Shown here: positions 34,636-45,178 of the stretch, piece after piece | Position numbering within the stretch: the stretch's first letter is position 1 | How the letters are laid out: every line of letters begins with the position of its first letter | NCBI GenBank assembly: GCA_965213575.1 | Contig: CBDBZN010000014.1 | Coordinates: 33,373-97,372, forward strand | Direction of reading: 5' to 3' | Length of the DNA: 64,000 nt | From: JAUHXS01 sp965213575 | Lineage (GTDB): Bacteria; Bacteroidota; Bacteroidia; Chitinophagales; JAUHXS01 | The notes under the pieces: generated by a model | Seen by the model: only the letters and a program-made list of their open reading frames with translations | Told to the model about the DNA's origin: nothing | Databases searched by the model: none | Program-made: the position numbers and the translations under genes

Positions 34636-36474
34636 ATGAAAAAGATCATCACTATATTATTGTTAGTAGGAAATTTAGCTTTTGCAACAGAGTGGACGAC
34701 TGTTTCATCCGGTAGTGCTGAAAATTTAAATGATATAATTTTTAATTCCAGTACTAGTGCTGTAATTGTTGGCACTAATGGAACGATTCTCAAATCCGAT
34801 AATACCGGCTTTTCTTGGTCGCCGGCTTCCGTGTCACATACTATAGAGATTCGTGCAGTTGATTTTATGGATAATAATAACGGGTTTGCTATTGGCCAAC
34901 CAGCTACGGATAACTCTAGTGGCTTCAATAAATTTTATTCAGAATTGCTTACAACTGATGATGGAGGACTTTCTTGGAGTAAAGACACTATAAGAGAAGT
35001 AAATGCCTATGATTTACAGGTTGTTAACGCCTCCACACTCTATACTTCAGGGTTTCCAACTTTAGAGCCACCTGGATTTTGTACTACTCCTACTTGTCCC
35101 TTTAAGACTCTTTTAAGATCACAGGATGCCGGAGCCAATTGGAGTAGAGTTGATGCCCGAGCTAATAATACTACAGTGAATGGTATATATGGTATTGATT
35201 TTTTTTCTGCGGAAGTAGGTTATGCAGTAGGTGAAGGCGGAAGAATTGTAAAAACAACTGATACTGGAGTCACTTGGACAGATGTTTCTCCTGCCGGTTC
35301 ACCGGGCCGTGTGTTTAATAAAATAAAATTCCCTATTGAGGCCACCGGCTATGCCGTAAGTACAGAAGGTGATTCAGGAGCGGTATGGAGAAGCACTAAT
35401 AGTGGCCAAACTTGGACAAAAATTTTAGCTGCCCCTCATCCTTTAAAGAACTTATATTTTTCAAGTACTAATAGTGGTATTGTAGTAGGTGATAGCGGCA
35501 CTATTTTTACTACTTTTAACGGAGGGGGTGAATGGGATCAAGATACTTTACCTAATAATGAAAAAACTAACCTTTCTGCAGTTGCTTTTGCTAATGACTC
35601 CTTAGGGTTTATCGTCGGCTCAGAAGGGAAAATATATACAAGTATAATAAATCTTTCTTCCAACTCTACTGCTCCTGATTTAGAAATAGATTATACTTAT
35701 TCCGGTCCGAACACTATTTGTGAAAACACGACTATTACCTTTACGAATATTTCAAATGGGGCAAATAGTAGTAGCTATAAGTGGTATATTAACAACAGTT
35801 TGGTATCTACTGAACAAGATTTGACTTATACCTTTACAAATTTATTACTGGAAGGTGATTCCAGTAAAAATATTACTATCTTATTGACAGGTGACTCTGC
35901 CGGGCTCACTACTGATTCTTCCATGCAAGATATAACGCTCATAGCGAGGCCTGTTGCTAATTTTACTATTTCACCTGACCCTGCAATTACGGGTGAGCCT
36001 GTTGTATTTACTAGCACTTCTTCTTTTGCTAAAGATTACAAGTGGAGTATAGATGAGATTTCTGTTTCTGAAGAAGCCACTTTTAGTAATACTTTTTTTA
36101 ATGAGGATACGCTTACTATAGAATTAACTGTTTCTAATGATTTTTGTCCCGATAGCACAATTAGTCGAAATTTAGTAATACGTGACTCTGCAACGAATAC
36201 AAATACTACAGGAATTTCCTTAACAAATAATCATCAATTTTCGATAAGCCCTAACCCCAATAACGGCCAATTCTCAATTGCTTATGAAAAGTCAATTTTA
36301 TATGAAGAAGCATTTTTAACCATATACAATATATGGGGCACTCTTGTATTTGAAAAAAAGATTGCTACTCAATCAATGATAGAAAATCTTGATATTGAAT
36401 TGCCTAGTGGTATTTACAATGTACGATTGTCCTCTAATAAAATTTCAGCTCCTGTTAAGCTTATTATTCAATAA
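34636..36474 (+). CDS. Secreted YCF48/BNR-repeat protein with T9SS type A sorting domain
   Basis: 612 residues with a signal peptide (IITILLLVGNLAFA). The N-terminal ~335 residues hold YCF48-type beta-propeller blades (GYAVGEGGRIVKTTDTGVTW; GFIVGSEGKIYTS). A middle part has PKD/Ig-like segments (residues ~345-510). The C-terminal ~75 residues are a Por-type sorting domain: FSISPNPNNGQFSIAYE, LTIYNIWGTLVFEKK, LPSGIYNVRLSS. Type A cargo is cleaved and attached by a PorU-like sortase. Upstream sequence shares ATCAGAAACCAAAA with the gene at 29922. Confidence 0.87.
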   Translation: MKKIITILLLVGNLAFATEWTTVSSGSAENLNDIIFNSSTSAVIVGTNGTILKSDNTGFSWSPASVSHTIEIRAVDFMDNNNGFAIGQPATDNSSGFNKFYSELLTTDDGGLSWSKDTIREVNAYDLQVVNASTLYTSGFPTLEPPGFCTTPTCPFKTLLRSQDAGANWSRVDARANNTTVNGIYGIDFFSAEVGYAVGEGGRIVKTTDTGVTWTDVSPAGSPGRVFNKIKFPIEATGYAVSTEGDSGAVWRSTNSGQTWTKILAAPHPLKNLYFSSTNSGIVVGDSGTIFTTFNGGGEWDQDTLPNNEKTNLSAVAFANDSLGFIVGSEGKIYTSIINLSSNSTAPDLEIDYTYSGPNTICENTTITFTNISNGANSSSYKWYINNSLVSTEQDLTYTFTNLLLEGDSSKNITILLTGDSAGLTTDSSMQDITLIARPVANFTISPDPAITGEPVVFTSTSSFAKDYKWSIDEISVSEEATFSNTFFNEDTLTIELTVSNDFCPDSTISRNLVIRDSATNTNTTGISLTNNHQFSISPNPNNGQFSIAYEKSILYEEAFLTIYNIWGTLVFEKKIATQSMIENLDIELPSGIYNVRLSSNKISAPVKLIIQ

Positions 36475-36624
36475 CTATAAAACTTTTAATCATATAGTGA
36501 TGTGAGTAAAATATCTTAATGATTTTGAAGATTTACAAGTTAAGCAACAAAGAAGATTGAGGTCATTTATTGAAATGCACTCATAATTTCTTATTTTGCA
36601 AAGGCCCCATATCTTTATATCTCC

Positions 36625-38520
36625 ATGATTCCACAAGATACTGTAGAGAAAATTTTAGAAACTGCTCAAGTTGAGGAGGTGTTGGGCGAGTTTATTACGC
36701 TCAAAAAAAGAGGAGTTAATTACATTGGCCTGTGCCCTTTTCATAATGAAAAGACGCCTTCTTTTACGGTTTCGCCTGCTAAGGGAATTTATAAATGTTT
36801 TGGATGCGGTGCTGCGGGCAATTCCACTAAATTTCTTATGGAACATGAGCACTATTCTTATCCTGAGGCATTAAGGTTTTTAGCAAATAAATATAATATT
36901 GAAGTAGAAGAAGCGGAGCAAGATGACACCTATCGAGAGGAAGCAAGCTTTAGAGACGGCCTTTATGTCATTAATGAATTTGCTCAACAATATTTTACCG
37001 AGAATCTTTTTAATCATGCAGAAGGCAAGCAGGTGGGTCTCAGCTATTTTAAAGAAAGAGGATTTAATGAATCAGTAGTACAAAAATTTGAACTTGGATA
37101 CAGCCTCTCGCAGCAGGAGGCATTCACTAAAGCAGCTATTAATAAAGGCTTTCAACTAGAATTATTAAAAAAACTAGGATTAACAACAGAAAAAGAGAAT
37201 GATTTCTTTCGAGAAAGAGTGATTTTCCCTATTCATAACCTGTCGGGGAAAGTAATTGGCTTTGGAGGAAGAACACTTAAGAGTGACAAGAAAATTCCTA
37301 AATATCTTAATTCTCCCGAATCACCTATTTATCATAAAAGCAAAGTATTATATGGAGCGTATTTTGCTAAGGGGCCTATTCGTAAGGAAGATGAATGCTT
37401 TTTAGTAGAGGGATATACGGATGTGATTAGCTTACACCAAGGTGGTATTGAAAATGTTGTAGCGTCTTCCGGAACGTCACTTACTACAGAGCAGATTAGG
37501 CTTATTCGCCGATATACAAAAAATATAACGGTATTATTTGATGGTGATCAAGCAGGAGTAAAAGCTGCTTTTAGGGGTATTGAGTTAATACTGGAAGAAG
37601 GGTTGAATGTTAAAGTTATCTCTCTTCCGGAACAGGAAGATCCTGATTCATACTTAAAAAAAATTGGCTCTACAGATTTTAAGAAATTCTTAAAAGAACA
37701 AGCTAAGGATTTTATAGTTTTTAAAACTGAAGCTTTAATTAAAGAATTAGCCAATAAGCAAATAAGCAAATCTGAATTAGTTGATGACTTGGCAAACACC
37801 CTATCACGAATTAAAAGCTCTCAAAACAGATCACTATATATAAAAGATTCTAGTAGAAATATAGATGTTTCAGAAGACTTAATGTCGAAAGCTGTCAATC
37901 AAAAACTTCGAAATAGCCTGTCTTCCAGCAATACTGAAAAATCTCGCGCCCAAGATGGAATTAACGAAGCAATTTCAGATGAATTAAAAGATAGAATTGA
38001 TGATGATACTAATTATCAAGAAAAAGATATTATTCGGATTTTAATACAATATGGCCATAAATTGATTGATGAAAAAACTACTGTTACAGAGTATATTTTA
38101 TCTGAACTTGAAGAAATTACATTTAATGACCCTACCTATGCTAAAATAGTCGAAGAGATCATCCAAGCCTTTACAAAAAACGGCAACATATTAACGAATA
38201 AACATTTTGTCAATCACGATGATGAGGTGATTAGCAATATAGCCATAGAATTGAGTACTTCTCCATATCATATAAGTGAAAATTGGGAGAAAATGCATGA
38301 TATTACTATTTCAGATATGGAGCTTATTTATAAGCAAGATATTCAATCGGGATTAATGCGTTTTAAATTAAAAAAAATCAATCAGATGATCGCAGAGAAC
38401 CGAGAGCAAATCAAGCAAGTTAAACCCGATGAAGACCTTATGACGCTTCTTAAAATAAATAAAAAATTAGAAGAAATGAGAGGAGAGATCTGTGCGATAT
38501 TAGGAACAGTGGTTTATTGA
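36625..38520 (+). CDS. dnaG: DNA primase
   Basis: Makes RNA primers for replication. 631 residues. The N-terminal CHC2 zinc finger has C37-P-F-H40 and C58-F-G-C61. The primase core includes FREERVIFPIHNLSGKVIGFGGR in outline. The TOPRIM domain starts near residue 259 (FLVEGYTDVISLHQGG; TVLFDGDQAGVKAAFRG). A helical DnaB-binding C-terminus is less conserved. Monocistronic; convergent with the symporter gene, the two stops only 1 bp apart. Confidence 0.96.
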   Translation: MIPQDTVEKILETAQVEEVLGEFITLKKRGVNYIGLCPFHNEKTPSFTVSPAKGIYKCFGCGAAGNSTKFLMEHEHYSYPEALRFLANKYNIEVEEAEQDDTYREEASFRDGLYVINEFAQQYFTENLFNHAEGKQVGLSYFKERGFNESVVQKFELGYSLSQQEAFTKAAINKGFQLELLKKLGLTTEKENDFFRERVIFPIHNLSGKVIGFGGRTLKSDKKIPKYLNSPESPIYHKSKVLYGAYFAKGPIRKEDECFLVEGYTDVISLHQGGIENVVASSGTSLTTEQIRLIRRYTKNITVLFDGDQAGVKAAFRGIELILEEGLNVKVISLPEQEDPDSYLKKIGSTDFKKFLKEQAKDFIVFKTEALIKELANKQISKSELVDDLANTLSRIKSSQNRSLYIKDSSRNIDVSEDLMSKAVNQKLRNSLSSSNTEKSRAQDGINEAISDELKDRIDDDTNYQEKDIIRILIQYGHKLIDEKTTVTEYILSELEEITFNDPTYAKIVEEIIQAFTKNGNILTNKHFVNHDDEVISNIAIELSTSPYHISENWEKMHDITISDMELIYKQDIQSGLMRFKLKKINQMIAENREQIKQVKPDEDLMTLLKINKKLEEMRGEICAILGTVVY

Positions 38521-38521
38521 T

Positions 38522-40072
38522 CTATTTAAACGTTTTAATCTCTCCGCTTTTAATCCTCCCAACAAATGAATTCAGTGCAAATTTCACTTTAGGAGCTAAG
38601 ATCACCAATCCTATAATATTAGGAAAGCACATGGCAAAGATCATGGCATCAGAAAAACTGATCACATTTCCTAAGCTCATAGAAGCCCCAATCACCACAA
38701 AACCACAAAATATTATTTTGTATGTAATCTCCGCTACTGTGTTGTCACCAAAAATAAATGTCCACGCTTTTAATCCATAATAAGACCAGGATATCATCGT
38801 AGAAAAGGCAAAAAGAATCACCGCAACAGCTAACACATATCTTGAACCGGGAATCACGCTCTCAAAAGCACCGGATGTTAAAGAAATGCCATCTATACCA
38901 CCGGAATTATCGTATGCGCCGGTGATTACAATCACTAATGCAGTCATTGTACAAATAACAACTGTATCAATAAATGGCTCTAATAAAGCTACTAATCCTT
39001 CCGTGACCGGCTCATCTGTTTTTACTGCTGAGTGAGCGATCGAAGCAGAGCCTATTCCGGCTTCATTAGAAAAGGCAGCTCTTTGAAAGCCTGCTATTAA
39101 CACGCCTACTACACCGCCTAATGCTGCACCCGGAGCGAAAGCCCCTTTTATAATTAACATAAATGCAGCAGGGATGTGTGTAAAATGGCCAAAAATTACT
39201 AATAAAGCAGCTATTACATATACTCCACACATAAATGGAACAATCTTATCTGTAACTTTTGCAATACTCTTAATACCTCCGATAATTACAAATGCAACTA
39301 GTATGGCAACTACAATACCAAATAGCCACCCCTTTCCATATAAAAAGCTGCTTTCACCACCTGTAATATCAATAAATTGCTGGCAAGCTTGATTAACTTG
39401 AAACATATTACCACCCCCAAAAGAACCGCCAATGCACATAATAGAAAAAAGGATGGCAAGGAAGGAGCCAAAGCCGCCCCATAATTTACCTTTCTCTTTA
39501 AATGCTTTAGAAAGAAAATACATTGGCCCTCCGGATACATCGCCATCCGGAGCAATATTTCTATACATAACACCAAGGGTACATTCAACAAATTTTGAAC
39601 TCATGCCCAGCAATCCTGCTATGATCATCCAGAAAGTGGCCCCGGGCCCCCCAATACTAATTGCAATAGCTACGCCGGCAATATTCCCTAGCCCTACCGT
39701 ACCGGAGAGCGCAGCGGTGAGTGCCTGAAAGTGAGAAACCTCTCCGGGGTCTTCGGGATCATCATATTTCCCTCTCACAATATCAATAGCGTGCTTGAAG
39801 CCGGTAATATTCACGAATTTCATGTATACCGTAAAAATGATCGCTCCTGCTAAAAGCCATATCAAAACAAAAGGCACTTCTTTATCTCCGATAGGTATAG
39901 TGAAAAAGACAATGCTGGTAATAAATTCAGTGGCCGGTGTGAGGGCTTCATTAACTTGCTCATCCCAGCCTATCAACTCTACATTCTCTGATCGAATCGT
40001 GTCAGATTGTGCTTTTACTACTTGAATACTAAAAAAAAGTAGTAAAAGAAATGTAAAAGCTATTTTTTGCAT
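38522..40072 (-). CDS. Alanine or glycine:cation symporter (AGCS family)
   Basis: Inner-membrane sodium-coupled importer for alanine or glycine, 516 residues with about 11 spans. Family motifs: ALTAALSGTVGLGNIAGVAI, GGPGATFWMIIAGLLGMSSK, GIGSASIAHSAVKTDEPVTE and the end of the conserved core near SWSYYGLKAWTF. The N-terminus includes an apparent cleavable-like leader (MQKIAFTFLLLLFFSIQVVKA) before the first span, seen in several Bacteroidota members. Which of the two amino acids is preferred cannot be told. Confidence 0.92.
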   Translation of the reverse strand: MQKIAFTFLLLLFFSIQVVKAQSDTIRSENVELIGWDEQVNEALTPATEFITSIVFFTIPIGDKEVPFVLIWLLAGAIIFTVYMKFVNITGFKHAIDIVRGKYDDPEDPGEVSHFQALTAALSGTVGLGNIAGVAIAISIGGPGATFWMIIAGLLGMSSKFVECTLGVMYRNIAPDGDVSGGPMYFLSKAFKEKGKLWGGFGSFLAILFSIMCIGGSFGGGNMFQVNQACQQFIDITGGESSFLYGKGWLFGIVVAILVAFVIIGGIKSIAKVTDKIVPFMCGVYVIAALLVIFGHFTHIPAAFMLIIKGAFAPGAALGGVVGVLIAGFQRAAFSNEAGIGSASIAHSAVKTDEPVTEGLVALLEPFIDTVVICTMTALVIVITGAYDNSGGIDGISLTSGAFESVIPGSRYVLAVAVILFAFSTMISWSYYGLKAWTFIFGDNTVAEITYKIIFCGFVVIGASMSLGNVISFSDAMIFAMCFPNIIGLVILAPKVKFALNSFVGRIKSGEIKTFK

Positions 40073-40249
40073 AGACTATGGATATAAAATGTTAAAAATC
40101 TTTTGATCACTTTGAATATATTTATCTATTTGACAGATAAAAGGGTAGCAATTTTGATTCTTTGGGCGGAAAAATATATAAAAATATGTAAACGATCAAA
40201 GAATAGGTGATATTAATGTGAGGCTTGTGCACAATAAACAATCAATAGT

Positions 40250-40265
40250 GCCTTTCCTTAAAGGC
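40250..40265 (-). terminator. Short hairpin downstream of the M36 peptidase gene
   Basis: GCCTTT and AAAGGC form a 6-bp stem with a 4-nt loop, 24 bp after the stop codon of the peptidase gene on the minus strand. The sequence beyond is AT-rich but lacks a clean T tract, so termination is only possible. The remainder of the 40073-40288 gap shows no gene. Confidence 0.35.
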
Positions 40266-40288
40266 TCTAAGTATCAATGCATCTTATT

Positions 40289-43207
40289 TTACTTTGAATA
40301 GATTATTTTCTTTACTTCACTCAGCTCAGAGGTAACAATCTCAACAAAATAATTACCGGTATTCAGTCCGTTTAGAGAAAAGTTGATCACACCATTTGTA
40401 TGAGCAACTTGATTATCAGCAAAAATTATCCGGCCTGTAATATCTGATATTTTAATATTAACCGTTTCTTCCGGCAAAATACTAGGCATAGCAAGAGTAA
40501 AGTCTCCTTGAGTTGGATTCGGATACAAGGCTACAGAACCTACTGAAGGTTCTATTACTTCCGGTGCTTGATAATTGAATAATTGTAAATCATCTAAGGC
40601 ACCTTCAACTACAGTAGGCTGCCCTTCATCTTCTATTACAAATTTTAGCTGCACATAAGTAGATTGAGGATCTATATAGGTACCGGGCAAAAAGGCAAAT
40701 CTTCGCCAAGAAGCATCACTAATAGTCGTTTCTTCTACTAACATCCAATCAGTTCCATTAGAAGTTATATATGTTTTCCAAGAATCATCGATATTATATT
40801 CACTATAAAACCATCTATAGTAGCTAAAGACAGGATTTGAGTATGCCGATAAGTTGAATATAGGAGAAAATAAAGTTGTTTTTCCAAAATCTACATCACG
40901 TGAAGCAGGAAAAGTATAAACCGAATTAGCATTTTCTGTAAAGGCACATGGATTTTCAGTATCATCCGTATGTCCATTGTCGGGTTGAATAAGATAAGCA
41001 GGGTCAAAAACATGCCCTTCCTCATATGATCCAATTGAAGTACCTATCTCCCACTCCCCGCCTCTAGCATCATCATCGCTGTCATGCAAGCTCCATTCAT
41101 TTTCATCTCCACTATCAAAGTTTTTTTCTACTTCTAACGTATGCCCTATTAATATTTGGTATGGGATATTAGACTCAAATTTGTCAAAACGATCCATATC
41201 AATAGGAAGCGTTGCAGAGTCTAAATCAAAATTATCTTCAATTTGGAAGTAATATTCCAATATAGTACCGGCCGGTTGTGGATCAATTTCTGTAAAATAA
41301 TTAGTAGCATCTAAAGGATCTAAGGCTATTCTCTTCCATATATCGTCAGTTTGGGATTTATAAAACAATACCGGATCTTCTAAGTAAAAAAACGGCAATA
41401 ATACCTCTGTAGATAAAGAAATGATGGAATCAGGTTGGGCAGATTGAACTTCTTCGTGAGCAATTACACCTGCTAGAAGTATAATACCATGCTCAGCAAA
41501 ACCTTCTACTATTGCTAAAGCGTGCGGCGTACCATTAAATATATTACCATCATCGTCATCAGCTAGTAGTGCGTCTAACAACACATCTTTATAAATCTCT
41601 CCTTCATTGCCATTAAATCCATCTGCTACTCCGTAGAATGCTTCAGAAAAAATCTCCATCATCAGATCAATCGAATCTAAATGCTGTCCTACATCCCACC
41701 AAGCACCTGCGATGATCTCTCCATCTGCATGAACTTCTCCTACTAAATCTTCAGGGAAAACTTTGCTTTCTACATCATATCTTCTAATATATTGGCCGGG
41801 TGATAAAGAAAAAGTACCTTTCCCCAATACAGGATCTTTAGTTAAAGATAAAGCCCAAATATCTGCGTATCCTTCATTTAGCGCACCATTATACATATAG
41901 GTAGCTCCTTGTGACTGATAAAAATTAGCATTGATCGCGTGCCCATATTCATGATATACTACGTCTCCAACAGCAGCAAAAGTATTGCATTGAGCGGTAG
42001 CACGATAAAAATTTATATTATTTTCATAACCACTATAAAAGGCATTACAAGATCCGTCTGTACGTTCAACATTTGTACGTAAATTAAAATCCATCCCGCT
42101 AAACTCCGGCAAATTTCCTTTCATATGATCATGAATATCGTTCACAAAATTATATGCACTTACATGATTAGTACTGACCAAATTAGTAAATGAAAATGTA
42201 TCTGTACCGGGCATGAAGCTGGTATCTACTCCTACTACTTCGTTAGTTGGCTCATGGATCACCGTGGACCATCGGCCATCTAGATCTACGGAAACATCAA
42301 ACGTTGTAGAGTCATTAAAATTTACAAAACCATTTTCATCTGTGTAGAAAACTCTTTTAGGATTCTGCAAGATAATTTCTAAATTAGGCACCGCCATTTG
42401 TACAGGAGGAGTCAAAGGATTTTTTTCATATGCCGTCCCTATCACTGTTACGGCTACATTATCAGCAGTATGAATGCGATTAGTTCTGTAAAGCACCTTC
42501 CCAGTATGAGCATCTGTTAAGATGTAAAATTCACCGGGTATATTGCCTTCTTTTTTAGTTGACACAAAAAATTCATATACTAAATGATAATTATATTGCT
42601 TTTCTCCCGGAATCGGTAAAACTTTTAAAGTATAAACATCTTCTATACTAATTGCATCATATTCTAAATCTTGTATCCCATTTAAAACAGCTTCATTAAA
42701 TGATACGGTTGGTTCAATTGCTATATTAATATCTTTAAATGCATCTATTCCAAACATGACAACTTCATTACCTTTAGTCATACGCAATGTTGTTCGAGCT
42801 CCTAGTATTTCTAAGCCATTATAAGTTTGCTGATAATTGACATAATGATATTTTGAAGTGGTGATGTTAGTCAACTGTAAATTATTCATACTCAGCCCAA
42901 GGTCTTGTAAAAGAGGTTGAAGAAAGAGATCAGCTTTATCTTTAATGGTAGCACCTTCATTTATTGCAACTGGTTTTCCGAAAGCTCTGTGCGGCGTTCC
43001 GCTCTTTTCATTAAACTCTACATACCACTGCCCGTATTTTCGTGTGAAGTTCTGCCAAGCAACTTGTTTTCTCAACTTATTTTGGACAGCTAAATTAGCT
43101 TTGGATGGCTTGGTATTATAAAAGGTAACTTCGGGATTATATTGAACATTGGCTGTTGTGAGATTATATACAAAAAAGCCAATTAGGATAGTAATAATAT
43201 GCTTCAT
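40289..43207 (-). CDS. Secreted M36 (fungalysin-like) zinc metallopeptidase with T9SS type A sorting domain
   Basis: 972 residues: signal peptide, an FTP/PepSY-type propeptide (about residues 50-230; NLQLTNITTSKYHYVNYQQT), the M36 catalytic domain with the zinc motif H419-EYG-H423 followed by NEGYADIWALS carrying the third ligand glutamate, accessory beta domains (MAM-like, residues ~690-880) and a C-terminal Por-type sorting domain (LYPNPTQGDFTLAM ... GLNTGNYFVEIVTS). It should be exported by the type IX system and digest extracellular protein. The M14 peptidase gene lies 115 bp upstream on the same strand, so a shared proteolysis role is likely. Confidence 0.92.
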   Translation of the reverse strand: MKHIITILIGFFVYNLTTANVQYNPEVTFYNTKPSKANLAVQNKLRKQVAWQNFTRKYGQWYVEFNEKSGTPHRAFGKPVAINEGATIKDKADLFLQPLLQDLGLSMNNLQLTNITTSKYHYVNYQQTYNGLEILGARTTLRMTKGNEVVMFGIDAFKDINIAIEPTVSFNEAVLNGIQDLEYDAISIEDVYTLKVLPIPGEKQYNYHLVYEFFVSTKKEGNIPGEFYILTDAHTGKVLYRTNRIHTADNVAVTVIGTAYEKNPLTPPVQMAVPNLEIILQNPKRVFYTDENGFVNFNDSTTFDVSVDLDGRWSTVIHEPTNEVVGVDTSFMPGTDTFSFTNLVSTNHVSAYNFVNDIHDHMKGNLPEFSGMDFNLRTNVERTDGSCNAFYSGYENNINFYRATAQCNTFAAVGDVVYHEYGHAINANFYQSQGATYMYNGALNEGYADIWALSLTKDPVLGKGTFSLSPGQYIRRYDVESKVFPEDLVGEVHADGEIIAGAWWDVGQHLDSIDLMMEIFSEAFYGVADGFNGNEGEIYKDVLLDALLADDDDGNIFNGTPHALAIVEGFAEHGIILLAGVIAHEEVQSAQPDSIISLSTEVLLPFFYLEDPVLFYKSQTDDIWKRIALDPLDATNYFTEIDPQPAGTILEYYFQIEDNFDLDSATLPIDMDRFDKFESNIPYQILIGHTLEVEKNFDSGDENEWSLHDSDDDARGGEWEIGTSIGSYEEGHVFDPAYLIQPDNGHTDDTENPCAFTENANSVYTFPASRDVDFGKTTLFSPIFNLSAYSNPVFSYYRWFYSEYNIDDSWKTYITSNGTDWMLVEETTISDASWRRFAFLPGTYIDPQSTYVQLKFVIEDEGQPTVVEGALDDLQLFNYQAPEVIEPSVGSVALYPNPTQGDFTLAMPSILPEETVNIKISDITGRIIFADNQVAHTNGVINFSLNGLNTGNYFVEIVTSELSEVKKIIYSK

Positions 43208-43322
43208 AGGATTAAGATCGGAATTAATATGTATACATTAAAATACAAAAAAATGTATTTGTGAGCAAGTTATAAATACACTACTTTATCCTATAAGTAA
43301 TTGGTATCTATTTGCACACTAG

Positions 43323-45047
43323 CTATTGAATAGACCGGACTACCGGATATCGCATGCTTTTAGTATAATAATGTGGAGAGCGTTTGTAGATAAACTCTAA
43401 TAATTCATTTCCTTTCAACTCCTTATTTTGTGCTCTGTATTTATAAAAATCTTTTTTTAGATCAGGATCTTTTTCAATCATTTCTTCTGCTTCTTTATGA
43501 AAAACATAATCGGAGAATCCTTCTCTTTCTTGCAATATATTATCAAAAAAGCCCCAGTTAAAATATGAGTCAACACCTTCAGGTTCTAAAGTTTCAATAA
43601 TGTATCGATTAGCAAATTGATCAGTATAAATTATGTAATCACCTCTATAGAATTTCAATTCTTGGGTATCTTTTAAAATGGTTGTATTATAATGTAAATA
43701 ATGCCCTTCGTAGGGATTAGGATAAGTGCTGTAATTTTCGATATAACTTACTTCTACCGCTAGCGCAGTATCATTTTGGATAACAGACATTTTCACATCG
43801 TTTAACTGTAATAGATTAATAACTGATTGATAAGCCTGCGGAACTATGTAATATTCAGGTTTCAAAACAGAAGCCGTTGGTTGATAAGAATCATAAAATC
43901 TGATTTTTTTATCATATGGTTTATTATCATTGTAAAAAAGCTGGTCTTGCTTAGTCAACTTACTTTTTTCATAAAATGCTTCATAACCTTTAAAATCGAT
44001 CATATTGAACTTAGTTTGATCAAGTTCCCAGTTTAAATCAAACTTTTGTTGATTTTTAATCACTTCATCTGCCTTTGCCTTTTCATATTTTAAAGGAAGC
44101 GCTTCTTGATGGAGTAATTCTAACGCATTTAATAATAAAGCATAGGTAGCTTTCATTCTTTCTGGAAAAGGTTTCAACATATGGGTTTCGCTAACTAATC
44201 CAATACAATTATACAAAGCAGCATATCCGGTTGAATATCTTGGCGTTTCTAAATATGCTTTGATACCAGAATCAGGAATTGCCTCTATAGTATTCACATA
44301 TGGAATCATAGGATAAGATTCTTCTTCCATTTTTTTATACAAAGAGGGCAGTATAGATGCATTCATATATTGCGCTAAATTAGGTTGCAACTTATCTTTT
44401 TGAGTAGCGATCAATGTCATGACATATTGATAATCTGCTCCATTAGAAGTATGCGTGTCTATAAAAAAATGAGGTTTCCAGGTTCTAAAAATTTGCGTAA
44501 ATGTTTGAGCATTTCGCGAATCAAGCTTAATAAAATCGCGGTTTAAATCTAAATTTTTAGCATTTCCCCGAAATCCATATTCTTCAGGCCCACTTTGATT
44601 GGTTCGGGAGGTTGAATTCCTATTTAAAGCACCGCCCACATTGTAAATAGGTACGATTATAATTACAACATTGCTTAAAAGAGAATCATATGTGGAATTA
44701 GTCAACAAATCTCTCGCTAATGCCATTGACGCATCTATTCCTTCCGGCTCACCGGGATGAATGCCATTATTGATCATGAATACTACTTTATCTTGTGTTT
44801 CTATTATTTCTGGTGAAAAATTCTTGTCTTGATCAATGACGAAAAGATGTAAAGGCTTTCCAATATCAGTAAGCCCATATTCTATCAGCTTTGCTTTTTC
44901 AAATTTCTCATCTAACATTTGATAAAAATCAATCGTTTCTTCCCACGTAGCAGTTTGATTTCCGTTACCTTTTTCATATGGAGTTTGTAGAATTTGCCCA
45001 TGAGAGAGATACGTAAATATTTGAAAAATTATCAGTAATCTAACCAT
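43323..45047 (-). CDS. Secreted M14-family zinc carboxypeptidase
   Basis: 574 residues. The N-terminus is a signal peptide (MVRLLIIFQIFTYLSHG). The M14 fold has the zinc motif HxxE as H97-PG-E100 in NNGIHPGEPEGIDA and the third ligand H199 in FIDTHTSNG. The C-terminal ~250 residues are less conserved and may bind substrate. No T9SS sorting domain is present, so it probably stays periplasmic or is a lipid-free outer protein. Companion of the downstream M36 peptidase. Confidence 0.88.
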   Translation of the reverse strand: MVRLLIIFQIFTYLSHGQILQTPYEKGNGNQTATWEETIDFYQMLDEKFEKAKLIEYGLTDIGKPLHLFVIDQDKNFSPEIIETQDKVVFMINNGIHPGEPEGIDASMALARDLLTNSTYDSLLSNVVIIIVPIYNVGGALNRNSTSRTNQSGPEEYGFRGNAKNLDLNRDFIKLDSRNAQTFTQIFRTWKPHFFIDTHTSNGADYQYVMTLIATQKDKLQPNLAQYMNASILPSLYKKMEEESYPMIPYVNTIEAIPDSGIKAYLETPRYSTGYAALYNCIGLVSETHMLKPFPERMKATYALLLNALELLHQEALPLKYEKAKADEVIKNQQKFDLNWELDQTKFNMIDFKGYEAFYEKSKLTKQDQLFYNDNKPYDKKIRFYDSYQPTASVLKPEYYIVPQAYQSVINLLQLNDVKMSVIQNDTALAVEVSYIENYSTYPNPYEGHYLHYNTTILKDTQELKFYRGDYIIYTDQFANRYIIETLEPEGVDSYFNWGFFDNILQEREGFSDYVFHKEAEEMIEKDPDLKKDFYKYRAQNKELKGNELLEFIYKRSPHYYTKSMRYPVVRSIQ

Positions 45048-45141
45048 TGATTGTCTTTGATGATTTTGCTTATACTTAAATTTAAGTTTTAAAGTTAAAA
45101 AAGTATATTACATAAAACTGATTTATTAATTTATTCGTATC

Positions 45142-45149
45142 TACTTTTG
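45142..45149 (+). promoter_or_regulatory. Putative -7 box for the oxidoreductase/4Fe-4S operon
   Basis: TACTTTTG fits TAnnTTTG and ends 29 bp before the ATG at 45179, the expected spacing for a Bacteroidota promoter with a short leader. The -33 region was not confirmed. Confidence 0.45.
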
Positions 45150-45178
45150 ATAAAGTAAATAGTCTATAATATATTATA

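Noticed and set aside
38517..38780. An 87-residue plus-strand frame after dnaG
   Set aside because: Antisense shadow of the alanine/glycine symporter; no family match.
43241..43260. AT-rich hairpin (AAATACA/TGTATTT) upstream of the M36 peptidase gene
   Set aside because: A 7-bp A/T stem in AT-rich DNA is weak, and no T tract or conserved context supports a terminator.
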